This document shows, one piece after another, positions 49,701 through 58,698 of a DNA stretch of 64,000 nt. The stretch covers positions 62,001 to 126,000 of the forward strand of contig NZ_RZYA01000008.1 in NCBI RefSeq assembly GCF_004005495.1, read 5' to 3'. The first letter of the stretch is position 1; the number at the start of each line of letters is the position of its first letter. The DNA comes from Streptomyces antnestii. GTDB taxonomy: Bacteria > Actinomycetota > Actinomycetes > Streptomycetales > Streptomycetaceae. The notes under the pieces were generated by a model. That model saw only the letters and a list, made by a program, of their open reading frames with translations. It was not told the origin of the DNA and did no database searches. Position numbers and translations under genes: made by a program.

Positions 49701-52410
49701 TGCTCGTGCCGGGAGTGAAGTTGTCCTCCGGCAGTGCCAGTTCGGCCCAGATCACCTTTCCCTGGGGGGTGTACCGGGTCCCCCAGCGCTCGGCCATCTG
49801 CGACACCAGGAACAGGCCCCGGCCTCCCTCGTCCATCGTCGCGGCGTACCGCAGATGCGGTGAGGTACTGCTGCCGTCAGCCACCTCGCAGATCAGCGTA
49901 CGGTCGCGGATCAGCCGTACGTGGATCGGCTCGGAGCCGTAGCGGATGGCGTTGGTGATGAGCTCGCTCAGGACGAGTTCCATGCTGAAGGCGAGCTCGG
50001 ACAGGCCCCACTCGTCGAGCTTCTGGGACACGGCCTCGCGCATCCCCGCGACGGCGGCCGGGTCGAGCGGCACATCCCAGTCGGCGATCCGGTCGGGCGG
50101 CAGTCCCCGGGTGCGGGCGATGAGCAGGGCGACGTCGTCCTGGGGACGCCCGGGCAGTAGCTCGTCCAGCACGGCCTGGCAGCTCTCCTCGGGCGTCCGG
50201 TCGGGGTGGCCCGCGAGGGCATCACGCAGCAGTTCCATTCCCACGTCCAGGTCGCGCCTGCGGTCCTCGATGAGGCCGTCGGTGTAGAGGACGAGCTGGG
50301 CGCCCTCCGCAAGCTCCAGCTCGGCGGTCTGGAACGGCATGCCCCCGAGGCCGAGAGGAGGCCCGGTCGGGAGGTCCGGGTAGGTGACGGTGCCGTCGGG
50401 GTGGACGAGCGCGGGCGCCAGGTGCGCCGCACTCGCCATGACACAGCGGCGCGTCACGGGGTCGTAGATCGCGTACAGGCAGGTGGCCCCCACGACGCCC
50501 GTGACACCGTCCGCACCCACCTCGTCCTGGTCCTCGTCCTGGTCGATGCGGCCGACCAGGTCGTCCAAGTGGCTCAGCAGCTCGTCGGGCGGCAGATCGA
50601 GCGTGGAGAAGTTGTGCACCGCGGTCCGCAGCCGCCCCATCGTGGCGGCGGCGTGGAGGCCGTGGCCGACCACATCGCCGACGACCAGCGCCACCCGGCT
50701 CCCCGGCAGGGGAATCACATCGAACCAGTCTCCGCTCACGCCCGACTGGGCGGGGAGGTAGCGGTAGCCGATGTCGAGGGCGCTCAGCTCGGGCAGGGCC
50801 CGCGGCAGCAGGCTGCGCTGGAGGGTGACCGCCACGGCGTGCTCGCGGGTGTAGCGGCGGGCGTTGTCGATGCTGACCGCGGCACGGGCCACCAGTTCCT
50901 CCGCCAGCGACAGCTCCTCCTCGTCGAAGGGCTCGTGCTGCCCGGAGCGCCAGAAGTTGGCCATGCCCAACACGACGCCGCGGGCCTTGATGGGGGCCGC
51001 GATGAGGGAATGGATGCCGTAGTCCATGATCTCCTTGGTGCGCACCGGGTCCTGGGCGTGCCAGCCCGTGGCGGTCGACAGGTCGGTCACCAGCTCGGAG
51101 TGGCCGCTGCCGTAGCCGCGCGCCTGGGGGGTGGAGGGCAGGAAGTCGATCAGCCGGCCCTTTTCATAGAGCGGATGGTCGTCCCGGATCCCGCGCACGG
51201 CCGTGCGTCGCATGATCGTCGTGGCCGGGGTCGGCTCCTCGCCATGCAGTACGGCGTCGGCCAGGTCCACGGTGACGAAGTCGGCGAAGCGAGGGACGGC
51301 GACCCGCGCCAGCTCCTGGGCGGTGTACAGCACGTCCAGGGTGGTGCCGATGCCGAGTCCGGCGTCGTACAGCAGCTTGAGCCGTTCCCGTGCGATCTCG
51401 GCCTTGCCGGTCACGGCCCGCAGCTCGGTGAAGTCGCGCAGCGTCACCACCGTTCCCTTGGGACCTCCGCCGCGATCCGTCGGCCGCTGGTTGACCGCCA
51501 GCAGCCGCTCTCCGGCGAGGTGCACCTCGTCGGTGACCTCGCGTCCGGAGGCGAGCAGTGCCACCGTCTCGGGGTCGAGGTTCGACAGTTCCGACACGAA
51601 CCGTCCCTCGACGTCAGGGGGCAGCTCCAGCAGCCGTCTGGCCTCGTCGTTCGCCAGCAGCAGCCGTCCGTCGCCGGCGACGATGAGTACCCCTTCGCGC
51701 ACGGAGTGCAGTACCGCGTCGTGGTGGTCGTACATGCTGGTCATCTGGTCCGGGGCCAGGCTGTGGGTCTGCCGTCGCAGTCGCCTGCCCACCAGCGCCG
51801 TCCCGCCCGTGGCCACCACGAGCGCCCCGGCCCCTGCGCCCAGGATGATCGGTAGTTGCCGGTCCATCTGAACGGTCACGTTCTTGACCGTCAGCCCGGC
51901 GGAGACGAGGGCCACCACTTTGCCGTTGGCGTTCTCGACAGGGACGGTGGCCTGCACCTCGCGGCCGAGCGGGCCGTGGACGCTTTCCGTGTAGACCTTC
52001 CCTGCCAGCGACGGTCCGATGGTGCCCACGAACCGCTTGCCGATCCGGTCCGGCAGGGGGTGGGTGTAGCGGATGCCCTTGGTGTCCATGACCACGATGA
52101 AGTCGACGCCGGCGGTCTTGCGCCCCGCCTCGGTGAGCGGCTGGAGAATCCTGGTCGGGTCGGGGCTCCGCAGTGCCGCCAGGACACCGGGAGAGTGCGC
52201 GAAGGTCTGCGCCACGGCTACGGAGCGGCGCGTGGCCTCGGTCTTGGTGTCCCGCTCGGACTGCAGGACGAGGGCGAACACGGCGCAGGCCACGAGCATC
52301 ACGACCACGGCCACCTGGAGCACGAACACCTGCCCGGCTACGCTTCGCGGGCTCCTGCTGACCAGCGGCCGGAACGATAGGCGTCGAAAATGGGCGAAAA
52401 AACTCGCCAT
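49678..52410 (-). CDS. Membrane sensor SpoIIE-type PP2C phosphatase, paralogue of 33001-35742
   Basis: 910 residues with AGAAAGG before the ATG. Same order as its paralogue: helix 26-50, Cache/CitA-like extracellular sensor (KGIRYTHPLPDRIGKRFVG), second helix near 190-210, PAS, GAF, SpoIIE phosphatase (GDWFDVIPLPGS, VGDVVGHGLH, LYTDGLIEDR) and HATPase (ELITNAIRYG, EGGRGLFLV). Most differences are in the sensor and linkers, suggesting different signals feeding a similar partner-switching output. The last residues are overlapped by the transposase remnant on the other strand, so its extreme C-terminus may have been altered by that insertion. Confidence 0.92.
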   Translation of the reverse strand: MASFFAHFRRLSFRPLVSRSPRSVAGQVFVLQVAVVVMLVACAVFALVLQSERDTKTEATRRSVAVAQTFAHSPGVLAALRSPDPTRILQPLTEAGRKTAGVDFIVVMDTKGIRYTHPLPDRIGKRFVGTIGPSLAGKVYTESVHGPLGREVQATVPVENANGKVVALVSAGLTVKNVTVQMDRQLPIILGAGAGALVVATGGTALVGRRLRRQTHSLAPDQMTSMYDHHDAVLHSVREGVLIVAGDGRLLLANDEARRLLELPPDVEGRFVSELSNLDPETVALLASGREVTDEVHLAGERLLAVNQRPTDRGGGPKGTVVTLRDFTELRAVTGKAEIARERLKLLYDAGLGIGTTLDVLYTAQELARVAVPRFADFVTVDLADAVLHGEEPTPATTIMRRTAVRGIRDDHPLYEKGRLIDFLPSTPQARGYGSGHSELVTDLSTATGWHAQDPVRTKEIMDYGIHSLIAAPIKARGVVLGMANFWRSGQHEPFDEEELSLAEELVARAAVSIDNARRYTREHAVAVTLQRSLLPRALPELSALDIGYRYLPAQSGVSGDWFDVIPLPGSRVALVVGDVVGHGLHAAATMGRLRTAVHNFSTLDLPPDELLSHLDDLVGRIDQDEDQDEVGADGVTGVVGATCLYAIYDPVTRRCVMASAAHLAPALVHPDGTVTYPDLPTGPPLGLGGMPFQTAELELAEGAQLVLYTDGLIEDRRRDLDVGMELLRDALAGHPDRTPEESCQAVLDELLPGRPQDDVALLIARTRGLPPDRIADWDVPLDPAAVAGMREAVSQKLDEWGLSELAFSMELVLSELITNAIRYGSEPIHVRLIRDRTLICEVADGSSTSPHLRYAATMDEGGRGLFLVSQMAERWGTRYTPQGKVIWAELALPEDNFTPGTSSSPYPLM

Positions 52411-52500
52411 GCAAACCTTTCTAGCACCGGCGATCCCGAGTGGCCAGGGCCCGCCCGAGGGATGCTCCCCACCTGGCGAGACCTTGGGTGACTGTAATGA

Positions 52501-53673
52501 TCACGCGTTGCGATGATCGCCGTGATCCGCCCGTCGGCATGGTCCCGCTCGCACCGGCGGCCCCTGGGACGGCCGGACGGTGAGGGTGTCGTCCGGGTTC
52601 CGTTCGACGCGTGAGCCGTAGGGCCGGCTGATCCGGCCCAGAACGCCCTGCACCCACCGCGAGTCCTCGGCCGTCGCGCGCTCCAGCCGCATCCGCCGGG
52701 ACCGCATCGGGGCGATACGCACGTGGAAACTGCCGTCGTCCGGGTCGACGGTGACGAAATACAGCAGCCGGAGTTCGTCCCGGTACTCCTCGTAGCCTCC
52801 GATGCCCTCGTAGTCGTTGATCAGGTCGCCGCAGCCGTGGATGATCAGCTTTCCCCGGTACGACTCCAACGGCCGTGGATGGTGCGAGGAATGCCCGTGC
52901 ACGACGTCCGCGCCGCCGTCGATGAGCGCGTGGCCGAAGCGGATCCGGTCACGCGGGACGAGGTAGCCCCAGTTGGAGCCCCAGTGGACCGAGACGACGA
53001 GGATGTCGCCCGGCCGCTTGGCCGGGCGCAGCCGGGCGGCGATCCCGGCCGCGGCGGCTTCCGACGGCTCGGCGACGAAGTCGACCCCGCTGCGCTGTGC
53101 CGTGGCGGCCCAGCTGCGGGGTATGCCGCTGGAGGCCATCCCCATGGAGAAGACCAGGACGCGCCGGCCGCCTGCGACGGGCACGATCGCGGGACGCCGG
53201 GCCTCGTCGGCGTCGCGCCCCGCCCCTGCCGAGCGAAGCCCCGCGTCCGCCAGGGCGTCGAGGGTCTCCTCAAGGCCGCGGCGGCCGTAGTCCAGCACAT
53301 GATTGTTGGCCAGGGCGCAGACATGAGGATGGGCGGCGGCCAGGGCGGGAAGGTTGGCCGGGTGCATCCGGTAGTGGACCTCTTTGCCGGGCGCGATCTC
53401 GTCGCTCTGCGTGACGGCGGTCTCCAGGTTGACGATCCGGACGTCCGGCGCCACCCCGGCCATGACGTCCGGCGCGTCGCCCCAGGGCCAGGAGAAGTCG
53501 ACCGGCCGGGGAATCCTGCCGTTCGCCGCCTCGGCCAGCTCCACGTAGGCGCGGGCGTCCTTGATGTACGACTCCGGCAGCGACGGATCGCCGGGGTGCG
53601 GAAGGATCTGGTCGACTCCGCGGCCGAGCATCACATCGCCGGCCAGGCACAGCGTGACGAGGTCACCGCCCAT
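52501..53673 (-). CDS. CapA-family metallophosphatase-like protein
   Basis: 390 residues. CapA/PgsA fold signatures: LCLAGDVMLGRGVDQ, VRIVNLETAVT, VCALANNHVLDYGRRGLEETLDAL, VVSVHWGSNWGYLV and DVVHGHSSHHPRPLESYRGKL, containing the metal-binding D, N, H and H-x-H residues. In capsule or poly-gamma-glutamate loci such proteins aid polymer export, but single cytoplasmic-looking copies like this one have unknown roles. No signal peptide and no pgs genes nearby. It lies 90 bp upstream of the phosphatase gene on the same strand. Confidence 0.9.
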   Translation of the reverse strand: MGGDLVTLCLAGDVMLGRGVDQILPHPGDPSLPESYIKDARAYVELAEAANGRIPRPVDFSWPWGDAPDVMAGVAPDVRIVNLETAVTQSDEIAPGKEVHYRMHPANLPALAAAHPHVCALANNHVLDYGRRGLEETLDALADAGLRSAGAGRDADEARRPAIVPVAGGRRVLVFSMGMASSGIPRSWAATAQRSGVDFVAEPSEAAAAGIAARLRPAKRPGDILVVSVHWGSNWGYLVPRDRIRFGHALIDGGADVVHGHSSHHPRPLESYRGKLIIHGCGDLINDYEGIGGYEEYRDELRLLYFVTVDPDDGSFHVRIAPMRSRRMRLERATAEDSRWVQGVLGRISRPYGSRVERNPDDTLTVRPSQGPPVRAGPCRRADHGDHRNA

Positions 53674-53828
53674 TCCTCCAGGCTAGGCCCGTCCGGCGAG
53701 TATTGCTTCCGGGTGGCAACGGGAACCCGTTCGCCGCCCCTGCCGTGTGGCTCGTGTGGCTCGGGTGGGGGCAACCGCCGGCTCCGGGCCGCAGAGTTCC
53801 GCGTAGACAGCCGAGCGGCGAGTGCGCG

Positions 53829-54851
53829 TCAGCTGGTGGTGAGAACCATCCGGAAGCGGGCGGCGCCGGACATCATCTTCTGGTACGCCTCATCGGTCTG
53901 CTCCAGCGACATGACCTCGACCGTCGGGCGGATCCCGTGCAGGGCACTGAACGCCATGGTGTCCTCCACGTCCTGCGCGGTGCCGGACGGGTGGCCCCGG
54001 ACGATCGTGCCGCCCAGGAGCAGCTGGGTCGGGCTGATTCCCAGCGGCTGGGGGTCCGCGCCGATGACCACCAGCTCACCCCGAGGGGAGAGTCCTCCCA
54101 CCGTCGCCGTGATGGCGTCGGAATTGGCGGCGGTGGCCAGGACGACCTTGGCGCCGCCGAGGGATTGCAGGGCGTCCGCGACGGGGGTGTCCGCCGTGCT
54201 GTCGATGTAGTGGTGCGCGCCGAGCTGCTTGGCGAAGTCCGCTTTGGCGGCTCCGCGGGCGATGGCCACGGTCTCGAAGCCCATCGCGGCCGCGTACTGG
54301 ACCCCCAGGTGGCCGAGGCCGCCGATGCCGAGTACGGCGACCAGGTCGCCCGGTCGGGCGGAGCTGCGCCGCAGCGCGTTGTACGTGGTCACGCCCGCGC
54401 AGGCCATCGGCCCCGCATCGGTCGCCGCCAGCGCGTCGGGGATCCGGGCCAGGGCGTCCACCGGCGCGATCACGGCCTCCGCGTAACCTCCGTCGTACGC
54501 CCAGCCGGGGACCTTCAGGTTCTCGCAGACGATGAAGTCGCCCTGCCTGCAGGGCTTGCAGTGGCCGCAGCTGCCGCCGAACCAGCCCACCGCCACCCGG
54601 TCGCCCACCTGCCGTCCGTTTTGCGTTCCTTCGCCGAGTTCGTCGATGCGCCCGGCGATCTCATGCCCGGGGACCAGCGGGAACCGGACGCCCGGCAACT
54701 CGGCGTTCACGAAATAGGAGTCGCTGTGGCAGATCCCGCAGGCGTCCACCGCCACCCGTACGTGGCCTGGGCCCGGCTGCAGCACCTCACGCTCGACGAT
54801 CTCGAACGGAGCACCGGCGGCGGCGACCTGCGCGACTCGATAGGTGTTCAT
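53829..54851 (-). CDS. Zinc-dependent alcohol dehydrogenase (MDR family)
   Basis: 340 residues from ATG 54851 (MNTYRVAQVAAAGAPFEI), preceded by GGGAGGGATCGAG; the longer frame to 54941 lacks one. Catalytic-zinc residues are in CGICHSDSY and VPGHEIAGRI. The structural-zinc loop GSCGHCKPCRQGDFIVCE keeps its four Cys. The NAD(P) fold is VAVLGIGGLGHLGVQYA. It oxidises alcohols or reduces aldehydes. It is divergent from the MHS transporter at 55318. Confidence 0.93.
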   Translation of the reverse strand: MNTYRVAQVAAAGAPFEIVEREVLQPGPGHVRVAVDACGICHSDSYFVNAELPGVRFPLVPGHEIAGRIDELGEGTQNGRQVGDRVAVGWFGGSCGHCKPCRQGDFIVCENLKVPGWAYDGGYAEAVIAPVDALARIPDALAATDAGPMACAGVTTYNALRRSSARPGDLVAVLGIGGLGHLGVQYAAAMGFETVAIARGAAKADFAKQLGAHHYIDSTADTPVADALQSLGGAKVVLATAANSDAITATVGGLSPRGELVVIGADPQPLGISPTQLLLGGTIVRGHPSGTAQDVEDTMAFSALHGIRPTVEVMSLEQTDEAYQKMMSGAARFRMVLTTS

Positions 54852-55317
54852 CTCGATCCCTCCCGGGAACTGGCATGACGCCCCCCGTGACACCCCCCAT
54901 GACACCCCCCGAAACCAGCACACCAGCCCCGGCCCGATCACGCACGCCGGGGAAGAAGGTGGGTCCCCTCGGCATCAGATCCGCCGACGACACGTCCACG
55001 ACGGCAGTCACGCCGCTGGCCGTAACTCCCGCGTCGGCGACCTTGGAGGGTGCCGTGCCACATGGCGCGGCCCCGGTCTGTGTGGATCAGCACCATTGCC
55101 TCCCGGCCACGTCCGGCCCAGGATCACTGGGCCACGGAACTCCAGGGACCGGGCAGGACCAACCCTCATGGTCGAGCACCGAGAGAAGACGGGCAGACCA
55201 GGCACACGTACACGACCGCATGCGGCACGCAAACACCGTTCCGGCCGCCACCCGACCGCCACTACATCGTGGCGACATTCGTACGGCTCATCCCAGACTC
55301 ACCCACTCGGAGCGCCA
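54852..55317. other. Intergenic region with TGACACCCCCC repeats
   Basis: 466 bp between the divergent alcohol dehydrogenase and transporter genes. Near 54876-54912 there are three imperfect TGACACCCCCC/CATGACACCCC repeats. No convincing gene or RNA fold recognised; two promoters are expected here. Confidence 0.45.
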
Positions 55318-56631
55318 GTGAACGACACCAGGCAGGGCATGGCGGCGACCACCCCTGATTCGACCCCTCACAGGCTGCCGGTCAAGACCCTCGTCGCGGC
55401 CAGCATCGGCAATGCGATCGAGTGGTACGACTGGACTGTCTACGCGACGTTCCTCATCTACTTCGCCACGCAGTTCTTTCCCTCCGACAACCCCGGGCTC
55501 GCCCTGGTGAACACGACCGCGACCTACGCGGTCGCCTTCTTCTTCCGCCCGATCGGCGGCTGGCTGCTGGGCCGCTTCGCCGACGTCCGCGGCCGTAAGG
55601 CGGCCATGATCCTGACCATCCTGCTGATGGCGGGCGGCTCACTGGCGATCGGCCTGCTGCCCACCTACGACCAGGTCGGCTGGCTGGCTCCGGTGCTGCT
55701 CCTGCTGGCCCGTATCTCCCAGGGCCTGTCGCTCGGTGGGGAGGTCTCCAACTCCTCCGCGTACCTGGCCGAGATCGCCCCTCAGGGCCGCCGCGGCCGG
55801 TACTCGGCCTTCTTCTACACCTCGACGGGCTCGGCGCTGCTGCTCGCCTCGCTGCTGGGGATGTTCCTTTCGACCACGCTGACCGACGCCCAACTACGCA
55901 GCTACGGCTGGCGTATCCCGTTCATCGTGGGCGGCCTCCTGGCGGTCGTCGGTGTGTACCTGCGGCGCACCATCTCGGAGACCGAGCAGTTCGAGCAGAA
56001 CAAGGACAAGGCCGTACGCACGAAGCGGCCCCTGCTCACCACCGTCAAGGCCCACCCCAAGGCGGTGGGACAACTGGTCGGCATCACGCTGCTGAACACT
56101 CTCAACTACTACACGTTCTTCAGCGCTCTCACGCCGTACGCCGTGAAGTCCCAAGGAGCCGACGACAGCGACGTGTTCATCGCGCTCTCGGCCGGAACGG
56201 CGCTCTTCGTCGTGCTGCAGTATCCGTTCGGCAAGCTGTCGGACCGGTTCGGCCGCAAGCCGCAGCTGCTGGTCTGGTCCGCGGCCGTCGCCTGCCTCGT
56301 GATCCCGCTGTCCAGGCTCATCACCCCCGGTGCCGGGCTTCCACAGCTGCTTGTGGTCTTCTGCACGGGCCTTGGCCTGTACGCCCTGATGTCCTCCATC
56401 GCGCCGGCCATCATGAGCGAGCTGTTCCCGACCGAACTGCGTGGCGTGGGCATCGGCGCCTGGTACAACATCACGGTCGCGACATTCGGCGGGACCGCAC
56501 CACTGGTGATCACCTCCCTGGCGAACGCCGGCCACCCCGAACTGTTCTTCGTCTACGTCACCGTCGGCGCGGTCATCGCATTCCTCACGATCCTCACACT
56601 GCGCGAGACCGCCCACGAACCGCTCCGCTGA
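55318..56631 (+). CDS. MHS-family MFS transporter (ketoglutarate permease-like)
   Basis: 437 residues from GTG 55318 (GGAG five bases upstream); ATG 55339 is an alternative. Family marks are AASIGNAIEWYDWTVYATFLIYFATQFF in helix 1 and RPIGGWLLGRFADVRGRKAAM in the 2-3 loop; the remaining helices resemble alpha-ketoglutarate/proline-type H+ symporters. Divergent from the zinc alcohol dehydrogenase. It is the second MHS carrier in the window. Confidence 0.9.
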   Translation: MNDTRQGMAATTPDSTPHRLPVKTLVAASIGNAIEWYDWTVYATFLIYFATQFFPSDNPGLALVNTTATYAVAFFFRPIGGWLLGRFADVRGRKAAMILTILLMAGGSLAIGLLPTYDQVGWLAPVLLLLARISQGLSLGGEVSNSSAYLAEIAPQGRRGRYSAFFYTSTGSALLLASLLGMFLSTTLTDAQLRSYGWRIPFIVGGLLAVVGVYLRRTISETEQFEQNKDKAVRTKRPLLTTVKAHPKAVGQLVGITLLNTLNYYTFFSALTPYAVKSQGADDSDVFIALSAGTALFVVLQYPFGKLSDRFGRKPQLLVWSAAVACLVIPLSRLITPGAGLPQLLVVFCTGLGLYALMSSIAPAIMSELFPTELRGVGIGAWYNITVATFGGTAPLVITSLANAGHPELFFVYVTVGAVIAFLTILTLRETAHEPLR

Positions 56632-56821
56632 CCGCCCTCCTCAACCTCTTCACCGCAGCGCGTGTACCTTCCCGGCGCCGGCGGCCGGGTTCACCACGAG
56701 GGTGACGTGCGGCTCGTCCCGCTCAGCGAGCAGGGCGTGCCCTCCAGGAGGTGTCCGGAGGCCACGCCCTCCGGTCGGCTCAGGCGTGCCCAGGCACTCG
56801 TATCCGGGCCCGCACGAACGC

Positions 56822-57589
56822 TCATCTGCTGGTGAAGGCCGGTTGGACCAGGTCGGCCACACGCGTCGTGCGGCCCAGGAGCGCGACCTCCCGGAACTGC
56901 CACAGGAGAGCGCCCGTCGGGGCGTGCACCACCATCCCGCGGCGCAGCGGCATCTGGAGCAGCGACCGGCCGTCGGCATCCGTGTGCCAGCGCGGAATGT
57001 CCGGGTCGGTGAGCCGTCGCAGCGGAATGGGGTGCAGGGAGTGCACCTCGCGGCGGTCGCGTACGGGGCGTACGGGCTCGTGGGGGATCACTACCACCGG
57101 GGTGATGACGAAGCCCGAGTCGGTGACGAAGTCGTCGAGTACGCCTGCCACATCCGTCGGTGTCGCCTGGATGCCCGTCTCCTCGCCCAGTTCGCGCAGC
57201 GCGGCCTGTACGGGGGTCTCCGCACCGTCCAACCGCCCGCCGGGCAGGGCCCATTGCCCGGCGTTCCGGCCTCGGGGGGCCCGCTTGATCAGCAGTACGT
57301 GGGCCTCGCCCCGGTGGACGAGGAGGGTCACACATACGCCGGCGCGGCGGGCGTCCGGCGGTGCGGTGGCCTCGCGCCGCTCGAATGCCGCGAGATGGGT
57401 CCGGACCCGGTGTGCGACCTGAGCAAGACCGGTGAAGTCGGGTGGCTCGGCCGCTACTTCGGCGATCCCGGCGGTGCGGCCGCCGTCGACGGCACCAGCA
57501 CCAGCACCAGCACCGGCACCGGCACCGGCACCGGCACCGGCACCGGCGGCAGTCGAACCGTGTGTGGTGTCAGACGTCGGCTCGGTCAT
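56822..57589 (-). CDS. NUDIX hydrolase with Gly-Ala repeat tail
   Basis: 255 residues from ATG 57589 (MTEPTSDTTHGS), which has GGAGG; an in-frame ATG at 57601 is less likely. The Nudix box is complete: GGRLDGAETPVQAALRELGEETGI (G-x5-E-x7-R-E-U-x-E-E-x-G-U). The segment VCVTLLVHRGEAHVLLIKRA resembles CoA/ADP-ribose pyrophosphatase-type Nudix proteins. Before it, residues about 16-35 are a pure Ala-Gly run encoded by a CACCGG-type microsatellite. The start lies inside the end of the upstream regulator gene (20-bp overlap), so the two are co-transcribed. Confidence 0.88.
   Translation of the reverse strand: MTEPTSDTTHGSTAAGAGAGAGAGAGAGAGAGAVDGGRTAGIAEVAAEPPDFTGLAQVAHRVRTHLAAFERREATAPPDARRAGVCVTLLVHRGEAHVLLIKRAPRGRNAGQWALPGGRLDGAETPVQAALRELGEETGIQATPTDVAGVLDDFVTDSGFVITPVVVIPHEPVRPVRDRREVHSLHPIPLRRLTDPDIPRWHTDADGRSLLQMPLRRGMVVHAPTGALLWQFREVALLGRTTRVADLVQPAFTSR
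57494..57545. repeat. CACCGG/CACCAG hexanucleotide microsatellite
   Basis: About eight tandem hexamers in frame within the NUDIX gene, encoding (Ala-Gly)n. Multiples of six keep the frame when copy number changes. Confidence 0.85.
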
Positions 57590-58436
57590 GGAATCCTCCA
57601 TCCGTTACAAGGAGTTCGCGCTCGATGAAGTCCAGCAGGACGCCGCGCATCCGTTCGGGGGTGGCTCCCGGTGCTCCCGTCAGCACCTGGATGGCCAGGC
57701 CGTCGGTGAGCGCGGTGAGGCCCAGAGCGAGCTGTTCGGCATCCGCGTCGGCCCGGAACTGGCCCTCTCGCTGTCCGCGGCGGACGATCCGCACGACGGC
57801 CTCCCGCCAGCGTGCGTAGAAGTCGTTGTGGATGGCCCGAAGTTCGGGGCGCAGCGCCGTCTCGGCCCAGAACTGCAGCCAGACCAGCCATTCGTCGTGA
57901 ATCCGGCCCGGCAGTGGCAGCTGCATGTCGATGAGGGCCAGCAGCCGTGCGTGTGCGCCGTCCACGGATCTGAGTCTGTTGCTCTGGCGCTCGAAGGCGC
58001 ACTCCACGCAGTGCCGCAGGGCCGCGCTCAGCAGGTCCTGCTTGGTGGGGAAGTAGTAGTGCACGGCGCCGCTGCTGGTGCCGCAGGTGCGTGCGATGTC
58101 GGAGATGCGTACGGCGTGATAGCCGTGTTCGGAGATCAGCTTCCAGGCAGCCTCGAGAAACTCGGCGCGGCGCCGCTCGTCACCCGTCCGTTCGGGGTCG
58201 GAGGCCGGATCCGGCTGCTGCTCGGCGGGCCCGGGGCCCTGCCCGTGCATCAGCCAGTCGACGCTCACCCCGCCGGCTGCGGCTACCGCGGACAGTTCGT
58301 CGGCGGTGAAGCGCCGGTTGCCTTTGAGCGACTTGGAGAGCTTGGTCGGTTCCAGGCCGATCCGGGCGGCGAACTCGCGGTGAGTGTCCGCGGCCACATC
58401 GATGACGTGGCGTACACGTTGCGCTGTCTCGTCCAT
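57570..58436 (-). CDS. XRE-TetR fusion transcriptional regulator
   Basis: 288 residues with two different DNA-binding modules. Residues about 8-64 are a Cro/CI-type HTH (THREFAARIGLEPTKLSKSLKGNRRFT to VSVDWLMHG). Residues about 88-140 are a TetR HTH (AEFLEAAWKLISEHGYHA, ARTCGTSSGAVHYYFPTKQDLL), followed by a helical ligand domain. It is divergent from the acyl-CoA operon starting at 58699. The gap contains the inverted repeats TGTTGC-N7-GCAACA and CAGATCC-N5-GGATCTG. Probably it senses an acyl-CoA or the operon substrate; inference. Confidence 0.9.
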   Translation of the reverse strand: MDETAQRVRHVIDVAADTHREFAARIGLEPTKLSKSLKGNRRFTADELSAVAAAGGVSVDWLMHGQGPGPAEQQPDPASDPERTGDERRRAEFLEAAWKLISEHGYHAVRISDIARTCGTSSGAVHYYFPTKQDLLSAALRHCVECAFERQSNRLRSVDGAHARLLALIDMQLPLPGRIHDEWLVWLQFWAETALRPELRAIHNDFYARWREAVVRIVRRGQREGQFRADADAEQLALGLTALTDGLAIQVLTGAPGATPERMRGVLLDFIERELLVTDGGFHDRADV

Positions 58437-58456
58437 GCTGCCGAACAGTAGGTTGA

Positions 58457-58475
58457 TGTTGCTGAAATCGCAACA
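58457..58475. promoter_or_regulatory. TGTTGCTGAAATCGCAACA inverted repeat
   Basis: Perfect 6-bp arms with 7-bp spacer, 20 bp upstream of the XRE-TetR start. The position suits autoregulation. Confidence 0.55.
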
Positions 58476-58498
58476 CTCGTGCGTACAGCGCCTTGCGC

Positions 58499-58517
58499 CA
58501 GATCCTCTCGGGATCTG
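58499..58517. promoter_or_regulatory. CAGATCC-TCTCG-GGATCTG inverted repeat
   Basis: Perfect 7-bp arms, between the two divergent starts. A TTGACA hexamer follows at 58542-58547, possibly a -35 for the rightward operon. Confidence 0.5.
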
Positions 58518-58698
58518 TAAATGCCCAGGTTGCTAGAGGTATTGACAGCATCCTCGACGAGTCCCAGAGTGAAGCTCAATTCCAACCGGCGCATCAGTCA
58601 GTCGAGATGCCCGGCCCGGGACATTCGGTCGCGTGTACCGCGACGCACGCATGTCAGGTCCCCCATCTTCCGGACCTCAGGCAGAGAAAGAGAGCACT

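Noticed and set aside
56650..56821. Possible C-terminal coding fragment on the minus strand (HALLAERDEPHVTLVVNPAAG)
   Set aside because: Looks slightly protein-like but too short, no start, and no family could be assigned; left as intergenic.
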